A stretch of 64,000 nucleotides of DNA from Bradyrhizobium sp. CCGB12 (GTDB lineage: Bacteria > Pseudomonadota > Alphaproteobacteria > Rhizobiales > Xanthobacteraceae): contig NZ_JANADO010000001.1 in NCBI RefSeq assembly GCF_024199845.1, positions 2,852,001-2,916,000 on the forward strand, read 5' to 3'. Below the pieces are notes generated by a model. It did not search any database, had not been told where the DNA came from, and worked only from the letters and a program-made list of their open reading frames with translations. The position numbers and the translations under genes were made by a program. Below are positions 41,009 through 50,140 of the stretch, piece after piece. Positions within the stretch are counted from its first letter, which is position 1, and every line of letters begins with the position of its first letter.

Positions 41009-41800
41009 TCAGTGCCGGTACTGCGGCTCCTCCGCATCGAGCTGGCGGCGGATCGCAGCCAGATGCAATCGCGCGGATTCGGAATCGCCTTCGCGCATCT
41101 GCCGGTAGGTTTCGGCCGCAACAGCGGGATCGACAGGCAGGACTTTCCGTCCCGTCGACATCGCCAGCACCTGCACCTCTGCGGCGCGCTCAAGATAGTA
41201 GAGATCGTCCCAGGCTTCCGCGATGGTCGGGGCCAGCACCATCACGCCATGATGCTTCATGAAGACGATGTCGGCATCGCCGACAGCGGACGCGATGCGC
41301 GCGCCCTCGCGGTTGTCGAGCGCGAGGCCGTTATAGTCACGGTCGACCGCGGTGCGGCCGTAGAATTTCAGCGCGGTCTGGCCGGCCCAGATCAGAGGCT
41401 CGCCCTCCGTCATCGACAGCGCCGTGGCATAGGGCATATGGGTGTGGAAGGCGACCTTGGCGCGCGGCAGGCGCTTGTGCATCTCGGCGTGGATGTAGAA
41501 GGCGGTCGCTTCGGGCTCGCCCTCGCCGTCGAGCACGTTGCCGTGGAAATCGCAGATCAGCAGCTTCGACGCGGTCAGCTCGCGGAAGGCGTAGCCATAG
41601 GGGTTGACCAGGAAGAGATCGTCATGCCCCGGCACCACGGCCGAGAAATGATTGCAGATGCCCTCCTCAAAACCGTTGCGCGCGGCCATGCGGAAGCAGG
41701 CGGCAAGATCCTCGCGCGCGCTGCGAACCGCATCAGTGGCGAGATCCGGTCGGTTCGAACGATGGGGCACGGGTGAGGACGCGTGAAGACTGTGCGCCAT
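41009..41800 (-). CDS. Class II aldolase/adducin family protein
   Basis: 263 residues. GICNHFSAVVPGHDDLFLVNPYG, then HAEMHKRLPRAKVAFHTHMPYATAL with the zinc HxH, and MKHHGVMVLAPTIAEAWDDLYYLERAAEVQVLA with the third His are the family signature (L-fuculose-phosphate aldolase fold). The substrate is unknown. The ATG at 41800 (MAHSLHASS) is chosen over 17 in-frame upstream residues that lack family similarity. The SDR gene lies upstream on the same strand after 120 bases. Confidence 0.88.
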   Translation of the reverse strand: MAHSLHASSPVPHRSNRPDLATDAVRSAREDLAACFRMAARNGFEEGICNHFSAVVPGHDDLFLVNPYGYAFRELTASKLLICDFHGNVLDGEGEPEATAFYIHAEMHKRLPRAKVAFHTHMPYATALSMTEGEPLIWAGQTALKFYGRTAVDRDYNGLALDNREGARIASAVGDADIVFMKHHGVMVLAPTIAEAWDDLYYLERAAEVQVLAMSTGRKVLPVDPAVAAETYRQMREGDSESARLHLAAIRRQLDAEEPQYRH

Positions 41801-41920
41801 GGCGAAGGACACCTCTGTCGGTCGAGAGCTGCCCGCGTTGTACAGGGGCAACGCCTGCGCGTCAGCCCCTGCCCTACGCCACCCTGCTCTTCGCGGCTCG
41901 CGCAGCGGCGGATCGTGCTC

Positions 41921-42730
41921 CTATTGCCGTCGCGGCACGCCGCCGGCGTTCATGCCACCATCGACGACGAGCTCGCTGCCGGTGACGTAGCGCGAGGCAT
42001 CGGAGGCCAGATACAGCACGCCAGAGGCGATTTCCGCCGCCTGGCCGGCACGGCCGAGCGGCGTGACCACCTTGGCGCGCTCCTCGGGATCGATCGGCGC
42101 GTTGCCCTGGTTGCCGGTCGCGCTGGTCGGGATCTTGCCCCAGATCGGCGTATCGATGATGCCGGGATGCACCGAGTTGACGCGGATACCGTCGCCGGCG
42201 GCCGCGCATTCCATTGCGATCGACTTCGCAAACAGCCGCACGCCGCCTTTGGTCAGCGAATAGGCCGACAGGCCGGGCGCGCCGCGCAGGCCCGCGAGCG
42301 ACGACATCATGACAATCGAGCCGCCGCCGGTCTTGCGCATCAAGGGCAGGCAGTGCTTGACCGAGAGGAACACGCCGTCGAGGTTGATCGCGTTCTGTTT
42401 GCGCCAGTCACCAAGGGTCATGTCGACGATCGAGGGTACGGAGATGCCGATGCCGGCGTTGGAGACCATGATGTCGAGCCGGCCGTAGCGCTTTGCGATT
42501 TCGGCAACGACCTCGATCCAGCGCTCCTCGCTGGTGACATCCTGCTCCAGGAAGGTCGCCTTGCCGCCGGCCTTTGCAATGCGCTTGGCAAGTTCTGGGC
42601 CGCGCAGCTCGTCGATGTCGGTTGCGATGACGGTGGCGCCCTCGCGCGCGAATAGCTCGACGATGGCCTCGCCGATGCCGGAGGCGCCGCCCGTCACCAG
42701 TGCGACCTTGCCCTCAATTTGCCCTGCCAT
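41921..42730 (-). CDS. SDR family NAD(P)-dependent oxidoreductase
   Basis: 269-residue Rossmann enzyme: VALVTGGASGIGEA cofactor loop, then ATDIDE (acidic residue favouring NAD), NAG in VSNAGIG, the catalytic SS and SAYSLTKGG (YxxxK), PG in HPGIIDTP, and GSELVVDGGMNAGG at the end. A 3-oxoacyl or sugar/alcohol substrate cannot be told apart. The ATG preceding AGQIEGK has GGGAG upstream and is preferred to two upstream Met. It lies between recJ and the aldolase gene on the same strand. Confidence 0.92.
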   Translation of the reverse strand: MAGQIEGKVALVTGGASGIGEAIVELFAREGATVIATDIDELRGPELAKRIAKAGGKATFLEQDVTSEERWIEVVAEIAKRYGRLDIMVSNAGIGISVPSIVDMTLGDWRKQNAINLDGVFLSVKHCLPLMRKTGGGSIVMMSSLAGLRGAPGLSAYSLTKGGVRLFAKSIAMECAAAGDGIRVNSVHPGIIDTPIWGKIPTSATGNQGNAPIDPEERAKVVTPLGRAGQAAEIASGVLYLASDASRYVTGSELVVDGGMNAGGVPRRQ

Positions 42731-42765
42731 GTTCACTCCCATTTTTTTGTTGTTTGAGGCCGTTG

Positions 42766-44607
42766 TCATCTAATCACGGACGGCCCCTGGTCCGGTAGCG
42801 CGACGTCGATGACGCGAAATTGCACACGCTCGACGCCCTGGTAGCGATCGACCGACAATGACCCCGCGACATGAATTTGCTGACCGCGGTTGGCTAGCAG
42901 CGCATTGCCGAGCTTCTGGCCGACCGAACGGAATGCGATGCCGTTGACGATGGCGCCGTCACCGGACTTGAAGCGCAGCCTTAAGTGCGCCTGGCCGACC
43001 TCGTCGGCATAGATGAGCTGATGCGCCGGCAGGGCCAGCACGGGTTCCGGATTGCCGCTGCCGAACGGACCTGCGCGATTGAGGGTGGTCGCAAGCTCCG
43101 GCGTCACCGCGCGCGCGGAAACCGCGCCATCGACATAGAGCTCGTTGACGTGCCGCGCCTCGGCGACGTCGCGCGCCAGTGCGTTCTCCAGATAAGCGCG
43201 GAATTCGGCGAGCTTCTCCTTGCGCAGCGTCACGCCCGCGGCCATCGCGTGGCCGCCGCCCTTCAGCAAGATGCCGTCAGCGACCGCCTGGCGGACCGCC
43301 TTGCCGAGATCGACGCCCGCGATCGAGCGGCCCGATCCGGTGCCGATGCCGCCGGGCTCCAGCGCGACGGCAAAGGCGGGCCGCGAAAACTTCTCCTTCA
43401 GGCGAGAGGCGACGAGGCCGACCACGCCGGGATGCCAGCCTTCCGAGGCCGTGACGATGACACCGAGCTTGTCCTCGAGCCCGATCGAGGCGAGTGCCTC
43501 GGCTTCGGCCTGCGCTTCCGCCGCCTGCTCGATGACACGGCGCTCGCTGTTGAGGCGATCGAGCTCAGCCGCGATCCGCGCGGCCTCGACGCTGTCGCCT
43601 TCCAGCAAAAGCCGCACGCCGAGGTCGGCGCGGCCGATGCGGCCACCGGCGTTGACACGCGGTCCCAGCATGAAGCCGAGATGCCAGGCCTCCGGCGGGC
43701 CGTTGAGCCGCGCCACATCCATCAGCGCGGTATGACCGACATGGTCGCGCCGCCGCATCGCGATCAGCCCTTTTGCAACGAAAGCGCGGTTGAGGCCGAT
43801 CAGCGGGGCGACGTCGGCGACGGTGCCGAGCGCAACGTGATGCAACATGCCGAGCAGATCCGGCTCGGGCATCTCGCTGCTCCAGAAGCCGCGCTGGCGC
43901 AGCTCGCGGTTCACGGCAACGAGCGTCACCAGCACGAGCCCGACGGCGGCGAGATGGCCGAGGCCGGAGAGATCGTCGAGCCGGTTCGGATTGACCAGCG
44001 CATCGACCTCCGGCAGCTCCGTGCCGGCCTGGTGATGATCGATCACGACCACGGACATGCCGAGGCGCTTGGCTTCCGCCAGCGGATCGATGCTGGTGGT
44101 GCCGCAATCGACGGTGACCAGCAGCGTGGCCCCCTTCGCGGCCAGCGCGCGCACCGCTTCCGTGTTGGGGCCGTAGCCCTCGAATATCCGGTCCGGAATG
44201 TGGATCAGCGGATCGAGCCCGCAATGACGCAGGTGCCAGGCGAGCAGCGCCGCCGAAGTGGCACCATCGACGTCGTAGTCACCGAAGATCGCGACCGTCT
44301 CGCCCCTGGTCGCGGCATCCGCGATCCGCTGGGCAGCAGCTTCCATCTCCGTCACCGTGAACGGGTCCGGCAACAGCTTTCGGATGGTCGGATCGAGGAA
44401 GTCGGCGACCGCGTCGATATCGACGCCGCGGCCCGCCAGTACCCGCGCCAGCAGCTCCGGCAATTGGTGCCGCTGCACGATGGCGAGCGCCTTCGCCGCT
44501 CCGCGCCCGTCCAGCCGGTCACGCCAGAGCTTGTCGGTGAGCGAGCGCGCAACGCCCAGGAACGCCTGGGGAGACTCGACGGGCAAGGCAGTGGCGGGCG
44601 GCGTCAT
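42766..44607 (-). CDS. recJ: Single-stranded-DNA-specific exonuclease RecJ
   Basis: 5'-3' ssDNA exonuclease, 613 residues. DHH phosphoesterase motifs: IFGDYDVDGATSAALL, VTVDCGTT, VVIDHHQAG, then LGPRVNAGGRIG, and the DHHA1 motif LKGGGHAMAAGVTL; a C-terminal OB fold follows. The length is typical. In several rhizobia recJ follows hom-glpX, but here it lies about 17 kb away from that pair. Confidence 0.95.
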   Translation of the reverse strand: MTPPATALPVESPQAFLGVARSLTDKLWRDRLDGRGAAKALAIVQRHQLPELLARVLAGRGVDIDAVADFLDPTIRKLLPDPFTVTEMEAAAQRIADAATRGETVAIFGDYDVDGATSAALLAWHLRHCGLDPLIHIPDRIFEGYGPNTEAVRALAAKGATLLVTVDCGTTSIDPLAEAKRLGMSVVVIDHHQAGTELPEVDALVNPNRLDDLSGLGHLAAVGLVLVTLVAVNRELRQRGFWSSEMPEPDLLGMLHHVALGTVADVAPLIGLNRAFVAKGLIAMRRRDHVGHTALMDVARLNGPPEAWHLGFMLGPRVNAGGRIGRADLGVRLLLEGDSVEAARIAAELDRLNSERRVIEQAAEAQAEAEALASIGLEDKLGVIVTASEGWHPGVVGLVASRLKEKFSRPAFAVALEPGGIGTGSGRSIAGVDLGKAVRQAVADGILLKGGGHAMAAGVTLRKEKLAEFRAYLENALARDVAEARHVNELYVDGAVSARAVTPELATTLNRAGPFGSGNPEPVLALPAHQLIYADEVGQAHLRLRFKSGDGAIVNGIAFRSVGQKLGNALLANRGQQIHVAGSLSVDRYQGVERVQFRVIDVALPDQGPSVIR

Positions 44608-44880
44608 GAATGGCGATTGGCTTGAGAAATCCGGAAGCGTGGCAGCTGGTCGGCCGACGGGACGATTGACCCGGAATCCACCGACATATGCAATGTCCGC
44701 GCCGCATAAAGTGGTGGATTGCCGCTTTGCTGCGCGGAGTGACTATCATTTGGGCATTCCAGGGAACAGCAAATTAAGCGGGCGTTAGGCGGAATCTTCG
44801 AAAAAGACTCGTATTCGATCTGTAATTTGTTGTTCCGGGTTCGTTGCAGATCAGACCTCATTGCCAAGGGAAAATCCCCG

Positions 44881-45957
44881 ATGTCTGCTGCGCTGGGTCT
44901 GAAAGCCAAGCCGATCGCCACCGAACCCGCCGACGATGATTCCGACATCTCCGCGCTGATCAACCGCCTCACGGCGGAGGTCAACCAGATCGCGGTCGAT
45001 AAGACCAAGGCGATCCAGCAGATCACCAACCAGATGAAGATGCTGGCGTTGAACGCGCTGATCGAGAGCTCGCGCGCCGGCGCGCAAGGCGCGGGCTTCG
45101 CGGTGGTGGCGCAGGAGGTGCGCGGCGTCGGCCAGCAGGTCGAGACCATCGCCCGCGAGCTCGAGACACAGCTGACGAAACGGACCGGCGATCTCGTCGC
45201 CTCGATCGACCGCATGAGCCAGCGCTCGCGCGGCGAGCGCATGGTCGATTTGTCGCTCAATGCCGTCGAGCTGATCGACCGCAACCTCTATGAGCGCACC
45301 TGCGACGTGCGCTGGTGGGCCACTGACTCCGCGGTGGTCGATTGCGCAGCCTCGCCTGCTCCCGCTGCGGTCACCTATGCCTCGCAGCGCCTCGGCGTGA
45401 TCCTGGGAGCCTACACCGTCTATCTCGACCTCTGGCTCTGCGACCTCGACGGCAACGTCATCGCCAACGGCCGCGCGGATCGTTTTCGTGTCGTCGGCCA
45501 GAACGTCGCCCACACCAAATGGTTTCGCGAGGCGCGATCGCTGCGCTCCGGCGACGACTACGTCGCCGGCGACGTCGAGAACCAGCCGCTGCTCGGCAAT
45601 GCGCAGGTCGCGACCTACTGCGCCAGTGTCCGCGCCGGCGGCCAGGCCAACGGTACGCCGATCGGCGTGCTCGCCATCCATTTCGACTGGGAGCCGCAGG
45701 CCCGCGCCATCGTCCAGGGCGTGCGCGTCGGCGACGTCGACAAGGCGCGTGTGCTGCTGGTCGATTCGAATTTTCGCGTGATCGCCGCCTCCGACGGCCA
45801 GGGTATCCTCAGCGAGCGCATCTCGATCTCGCTGAACGGTCAGCGTTCCGGCTTCTACCACGACCGCACGGGCGCGCTGGTCGCCTTCCATGCCACGCCG
45901 GGCTATGAGACCTATCGTGGGCTCGGCTGGTACGGCGTGATCGTCTGTGGCGCGTGA
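44881..45957 (+). CDS. Soluble methyl-accepting chemotaxis-like sensor
   Basis: 358 residues with no membrane span. The chemoreceptor signalling tip lies near the N-terminus (KMLALNALIESSRAGAQGAGFAVVAQEVR, residues 53-81) in a short coiled coil. A long C-terminal ligand-binding region (residues ~115-358, LYERTCDVRWWATDSAVVD, WLCDLDGNVIANGRA, GVLAIHFDWEPQARA) resembles a dCache/PDC-like fold. Such short-hairpin receptors with a distal sensor occur in alphaproteobacteria. The start ATG (MSAALGLKAK) follows AAGGGAAAA. No che genes are nearby. Confidence 0.82.
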   Translation: MSAALGLKAKPIATEPADDDSDISALINRLTAEVNQIAVDKTKAIQQITNQMKMLALNALIESSRAGAQGAGFAVVAQEVRGVGQQVETIARELETQLTKRTGDLVASIDRMSQRSRGERMVDLSLNAVELIDRNLYERTCDVRWWATDSAVVDCAASPAPAAVTYASQRLGVILGAYTVYLDLWLCDLDGNVIANGRADRFRVVGQNVAHTKWFREARSLRSGDDYVAGDVENQPLLGNAQVATYCASVRAGGQANGTPIGVLAIHFDWEPQARAIVQGVRVGDVDKARVLLVDSNFRVIAASDGQGILSERISISLNGQRSGFYHDRTGALVAFHATPGYETYRGLGWYGVIVCGA

Positions 45958-46008
45958 GAGCGAACTGGTTGGGACCGAACGACCGGTCCCCGCTTCCAAC
46001 CCAAAAAT

Positions 46009-46100
46009 GCGAAAACAACCCCATGCACAGTAGCCCCGGGGTTGTCGGCGTGATGCACACTCGCGCTGCATAAGTGTTTGACGCGCTGGGCAGAACAACA
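46009..46100 (+). repeat. Dispersed repeat, copy C (GCGAAAACAACCCCATGCAC ... GGGCAGAACAAC)
   Basis: Same first 25 bases as copy A at 10792 (GCGAAAACAACCCCATGCAC, AGTAG), then a diverged middle, and TTTGACGCGCTGGGCAGAACAAC matching TTTGACCCGTCGGGCAAAACAA of copy A at the same distance (about 92 bases). The rest of the 45958-46317 gap shows no gene. Confidence 0.75.
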
Positions 46101-46317
46101 GCGACCGAGCACCGGCCACAAGGTGCGGGCTATCATGTCGTCTTGATCGGTTCGGCACCACATCATGTTCCAGCCCCGCCGCCGTGGAACCGGCCGTGTC
46201 CCCTGCTGGAACGGTACTTGTCGCTCCTCCAGCACTTCCCAAATGAACGGGGTGGTCGCACCGCCTGGTTTTCGCGCAGCGGGCGGCCGTTTCGGGATCT
46301 CCTCCGCGGAGACCAAC

Positions 46318-47604
46318 ATGCCCTCACCGGCGCCCACAAATGAAACAGAACGGCTCGCCGCCCTGCACGCGCTCGACATCGTCGACAGCGCGCCGGAAGC
46401 TGCTTACGACGAAATCACCGAGCTTGCGGCGCAACTCTGCGGCTGCCCCGTCTCCTATATCAGCTTCATCGATGACGACCGGCGCTGGCTCAAGGCGAGA
46501 TACGGTCTGCCGGCCGACGTCACCGACGCGCCGCGCGAGAGCGCCGTTTGCACGACGACGATTTGCGGCGCCGATCTGCTCGTCGTTCCCGATCTGAAAC
46601 AGGATCCGCGCTTTCGGAACAGTCCGATGGTCGCGCTCCGGCCATCCTGCCGGTTCTATTGCGGCATGCCGCTGATTACCGATGAAGGCTATGCGCTCGG
46701 AACGCTCTGTGTGATGGACTTCGAGCCGCGGCAGCTGTCCTTCGAGCAGACGGAAGCGCTGCGAATGCTGTCGCATCAGGTGCTGGCCCAGCTGGAGCTC
46801 CGCCGCAAGGTGCTCGAGTACGGCCAGACCATCCGGGAACTCGAGCAGGCGCGACTTGAGGCCGCTGCCGAGCGCGCCCGCGCCGAGGACCTGCTGCACA
46901 ACGTCTTGCCGGCGCCGATCGCCGACGAGCTCAAGCGTAGCGGCAGAGTGCAGCCCAGATACATCCGATCGGCAACGATCCTGTTCGCGGACATCCAGGG
47001 TTTCACACTGCTGGCCGAACGAACCGAACCAGCCCGCCTCATCAATCTACTCGATGAATATTTCTCCGCCCTGGACGAAATCGGCGCGCGCTATGGTCTG
47101 GAGAAGGTCAAGACCATAGGCGATGCCTACATGGCGGTTGCCGGCGTGCTCGCGCCCGATCGGCGGCACTCCATCGACGTTTGCCTTGCGGCGCTGGAGA
47201 TGCGCGCCCGTCTCGATCGCCTGAAGGCGCAATACGAAGCGGTTGGCGAACATGCTCTGCAACTGCGCATCGGCATCCACACCGGTCCCGTCATTTCGGG
47301 CGTCGTCGGTCTGCGCAGGATGACCTTCGACATCTGGGGCGATGCGGTCAACACCGCATGGTTCATGGAAGCGCTCGGAGTTGCGGGACGGATCAACGTG
47401 TCGGAAACCGTGGCCGGGCATGTCCACGGCTTGTTCGAACTCGAGCCGCGCGGCCCGATCGAAGCCAAGCACGAGCGCGCGCATGAAATGTTCTTCCTCA
47501 ACGGCTTGAAGACGGAATATTCGCGCGATCGCGACGGCCATTTGCCGAATGATCAGTTTCTTGCCGAATATCATCGGATCGGCGGTTCGCGGATTGGCTC
47601 CTGA
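46318..47604 (+). CDS. GAF domain-containing class III adenylate/guanylate cyclase
   Basis: 428 residues. An N-terminal GAF domain (about 11-160: LAALHALDIVDSAPEAAYDEIT ... GYALGTLCVMD) is joined by a short coiled coil (162-192) to a class III cyclase domain with the metal Asp pair in ILFADIQGFT (D225) and KTIGDAYMAVAG (D269), and TFDIWGDAVNTA with the transition-state Asn. Cytoplasmic cAMP (or cGMP) synthesis controlled by a small ligand is likely. The ATG (MPSPAPTNETERL) is preferred to an upstream start in unlikely sequence. Confidence 0.9.
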   Translation: MPSPAPTNETERLAALHALDIVDSAPEAAYDEITELAAQLCGCPVSYISFIDDDRRWLKARYGLPADVTDAPRESAVCTTTICGADLLVVPDLKQDPRFRNSPMVALRPSCRFYCGMPLITDEGYALGTLCVMDFEPRQLSFEQTEALRMLSHQVLAQLELRRKVLEYGQTIRELEQARLEAAAERARAEDLLHNVLPAPIADELKRSGRVQPRYIRSATILFADIQGFTLLAERTEPARLINLLDEYFSALDEIGARYGLEKVKTIGDAYMAVAGVLAPDRRHSIDVCLAALEMRARLDRLKAQYEAVGEHALQLRIGIHTGPVISGVVGLRRMTFDIWGDAVNTAWFMEALGVAGRINVSETVAGHVHGLFELEPRGPIEAKHERAHEMFFLNGLKTEYSRDRDGHLPNDQFLAEYHRIGGSRIGS

Positions 47605-47906
47605 TCGATGAGCTCGCGCCCGCTGATGCTCGACCTGCCGGCGGCGTGCCCGGGCTCTTCGGGCTAGGTGGATTTTCCCGCGGCGAGCGGGGGCGCGCCT
47701 CCGGGCACGGCACGATCCCTGACCAATTTGTACCGCCACGAACGCTCTGGAGCATTTTTCGACAAGGCAGGCCCATTCCAGGCAAGAGCTCGCCCTATTG
47801 CTCGGGTAAGATGGCTCTGCATCACGTTGATCGACGTCATCGACGGAAGAGCCTGCCCCATTCGTTGGGGCATCTCGCGTTCGTCGAATGCTGAGGAGAC
47901 ATTGCC
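47605..47906. other. Intergenic region
   Basis: About 300 bases between the cyclase and NmrA-like genes. A CCCGGGCTCTTCGGGCT stem near 47647 could terminate the cyclase message. No gene or RNA recognised; the GAGGAGA at its end is the ribosome-binding site of the next gene. Confidence 0.4.
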
Positions 47907-48650
47907 ATGAAGATTGTCGTGATCGGTGGGACCGGATTGATCGGATCCAAGCTCGTGGCGAAGCTCAAGCAGCAAGGCCACGAGCCCGCGGCAGCCTCGC
48001 CGAAATCAGGCGTGAACGCCGTGACCGGGGAAGGCCTCGCCGCCGTGCTGGCCGGCGCTGATGTCGTCGTCGACGTCGCCAACGCGCCGTCCTGGGAGCC
48101 CGCCGCCGTGCTCGATTTCTTCCAGCGATCGAGCAAGAATCTCGTCGCGGCGGAGGCCGCCGCAGCCGTGAAACATCACGTGGCGCTCTCCATCGTCGGC
48201 ACCGAGCGTTCGCCCGACAACGCCTATTTTCGTGCCAAGCTGGCGCAGGAAACCATCATCAAGTCCTCCTCGGTCCCCTACTCGATCGTGCGCGCCACGC
48301 AGTTCTTCGAATTCCTCGGCGCCATTGCCGAAACGGGCCTGACCGGCGGCAAGATCGTCGTTCCCACGGCGCAATTTCAGCCGATCGCGGCCGACGACGT
48401 CGCCGATCGCCTCGCAGAGGTCGCAACGGGCCAGCCGCTCAACGGCACCATCGATATCGCGGGCCCCGAGAAGGCGCCCTTCAACGAATTCATCGCACGT
48501 CGCCTGAAGGCGTCCGGCGACGTCCGGCCTGTGGTGGGAGACCCGAAAGCGCCCTACTACGGTGCCCCCATTGACGACACATCGCTGAACCCGCTCGGCG
48601 AGGCGCGGCTCGGGAAAACGCCGCTCACAACCTGGCTCGCGAGGCTCTGA
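47907..48650 (+). CDS. NAD(P)H-binding NmrA-like / SDR-a family protein
   Basis: Atypical SDR of 247 residues: MKIVVIGGTGLIGSKLVAKL with GGxGxIG at 7-13, then VVVDVANAPSW, YFRAKLAQE and SIVRATQFFEFLGAI. The catalytic YxxxK is replaced by YFRAK, as in NmrA/NAD-sensing relatives, so it may be a redox sensor or quinone/isoflavone-type reductase. It lies 50 bases before a cupin gene on the same strand. Confidence 0.88.
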   Translation: MKIVVIGGTGLIGSKLVAKLKQQGHEPAAASPKSGVNAVTGEGLAAVLAGADVVVDVANAPSWEPAAVLDFFQRSSKNLVAAEAAAAVKHHVALSIVGTERSPDNAYFRAKLAQETIIKSSSVPYSIVRATQFFEFLGAIAETGLTGGKIVVPTAQFQPIAADDVADRLAEVATGQPLNGTIDIAGPEKAPFNEFIARRLKASGDVRPVVGDPKAPYYGAPIDDTSLNPLGEARLGKTPLTTWLARL

Positions 48651-48700
48651 GGCTCGGCCAGTCCTGCAATCACGACAGAAACGGCAATGAAGGGAATCCC

Positions 48701-49117
48701 ATGCGCAGATTGCTGATCGCGACGGCGGTTTATACCGCGTCTTTCCTGACCGCCCATGCCGCCGAGACGGCAGCACCATTGGCGAAAGTGACTGTGGTGT
48801 TCGACCAGACGCTGCCAAATGTCCCGGGCAAGAGCATGAAGGGGGTGCTGGTCGAATATGGTCCCGGAGGATCATCACCGGCCCACATGCATCCGCGCTC
48901 CGCATTCATCTATGCAACCATCCTGGAAGGAGCGATCCGCAGCCAGGTCAATGACGAGCCCGCCAAGGTCTATCGCAAAGGAGAGAACTTTTTCGAAAAG
49001 CCCGGCGACCGCCACGCCATAAGCGCGAATGCCAGCGATACCGAACCTGCGAAACTGCTGGCTGTCTTCGTCGTGGATACAGCAGACAAGGAGCTGGTGA
49101 CGCCTATCACGAAGTGA
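48701..49117 (+). CDS. Secreted cupin domain-containing protein (138 aa)
   Basis: Signal peptide MRRLLIATAVYTASFLTAHAAE. Single cupin: VEYGPGGSSPAHMHPRSAFIYATILEGAIRS, with HxH metal ligands, then ENFFEKPGDRHAISANAS. Paralogue of the cupin at 37330-37833 by the shared LPNVPGK opening and SANASxTEPA stretch. Likely cotranscribed with the NmrA-like gene. Substrate unknown. Confidence 0.87.
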   Translation: MRRLLIATAVYTASFLTAHAAETAAPLAKVTVVFDQTLPNVPGKSMKGVLVEYGPGGSSPAHMHPRSAFIYATILEGAIRSQVNDEPAKVYRKGENFFEKPGDRHAISANASDTEPAKLLAVFVVDTADKELVTPITK

Positions 49118-49135
49118 GGCGGGATCGGCGTGCCA

Positions 49136-50140
49136 TCACGCCCCGCGCCGCGCCGCCATCTCCGCGGCGAGCAGCATCGCGGCGCGGCTGGCGCCGATCG
49201 ACGCGATGCCTTGCCCTGCGATGTCATAGGCGGTGCCGTGCGCGGGCGTGCAGATCGGGAATGGAAAGCCGCCAAGCAACGTCACGCCGCGATCGAAGCC
49301 CATCAGCTTCATCGCGATCTGCCCCTGGTCGTGATACATCGTCAGCACCGCATCGAAGGCGCCGCCCTTGGCGCGCAGGAACACGGTATCCGCGGGAAAC
49401 GGCCCCTCCGCGTCGATATCCTCGCGCTGCGCTGCTGAGACCACGGGCGCAATGATGTCGATCTCCTCACGGCCGAAATTGCCGCCGTCGCCGGCGTGCG
49501 GATTGAGACCTGCGACGGCGATGCGCGGCCGCGCGAAGCCGGCATTGCGCATGCAGGTATCGGTCAGCTTCAGCGCGCGATGGATGCGCTCGCCGGACAA
49601 TCGCCCGGCGACATCCTTGAGCGGGATGTGAGAGGTGACACGTGCGTTCCAGAGCCGATCCAGCACATTGAACTCGCTCGCCGCGGTCTTGAGGCCGACA
49701 ATCTCGGCTGAAAACGCGATCTCGTCGTCGTAATCCGCGCGCGCCAGCCGCATCGCCTGCTTGTTGAAGGGCGTGAAGCAGACGGCATCGACGCGGCCGT
49801 CGCGGCCGAATTCGAGCGCATGGCGATAGTTGGCGAGCGCAAACCTGCCGCCGGCAAGGCTCGCGGTTCCCCGCTCGACCTCGGCGGGATCGAGGAGGCC
49901 GAGATCGACGAACAGCGTCTCGCCCTCCGCTGCGCGAAAGTCAGATCCCTGCTCGACCGTCGTCAGCTCCGGCCTGATGCCGGCAATGCGTGCGCCTTCG
50001 TCGAAGACGCGGCGGCCACCGATGACGACGAGCCGGCTGCGGGCGCGGATGTCGTCCTGCACCACGAGCTTCGCCGTCAGCTCCGGGCTGATGCCGGCGG
50101 GATCTCCCATTGCCAACGCAATGAGCGGCTTTGCGGTCAT
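49136..50140 (-). CDS. pdxA: 4-hydroxythreonine-4-phosphate dehydrogenase family (PdxA)
   Basis: 334 residues with the PdxA signatures: ALAMGDPAGISPELTAKL, NVLDRLWNARVTSHIPLKDV with the metal His, AVAGLNPHAGDGG, LTMYHDQGQIAMK (HDQG) and GTAYDIAGQG. Classical PdxA acts in pyridoxal phosphate synthesis, but placement in a TctABC/CoA-transferase operon suggests a PdxA2-type catabolic dehydrogenase acting on a four-carbon sugar acid phosphate. It overlaps tctA by ATGA. Confidence 0.88.
   Translation of the reverse strand: MTAKPLIALAMGDPAGISPELTAKLVVQDDIRARSRLVVIGGRRVFDEGARIAGIRPELTTVEQGSDFRAAEGETLFVDLGLLDPAEVERGTASLAGGRFALANYRHALEFGRDGRVDAVCFTPFNKQAMRLARADYDDEIAFSAEIVGLKTAASEFNVLDRLWNARVTSHIPLKDVAGRLSGERIHRALKLTDTCMRNAGFARPRIAVAGLNPHAGDGGNFGREEIDIIAPVVSAAQREDIDAEGPFPADTVFLRAKGGAFDAVLTMYHDQGQIAMKLMGFDRGVTLLGGFPFPICTPAHGTAYDIAGQGIASIGASRAAMLLAAEMAARRGA

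Noticed and set aside
44763..44786. GGAAC-N15-CGTT upstream of the chemoreceptor-like gene
   Set aside because: The spacer is one base shorter than the EcfG range of 16-17, so it is not counted with the candidates.
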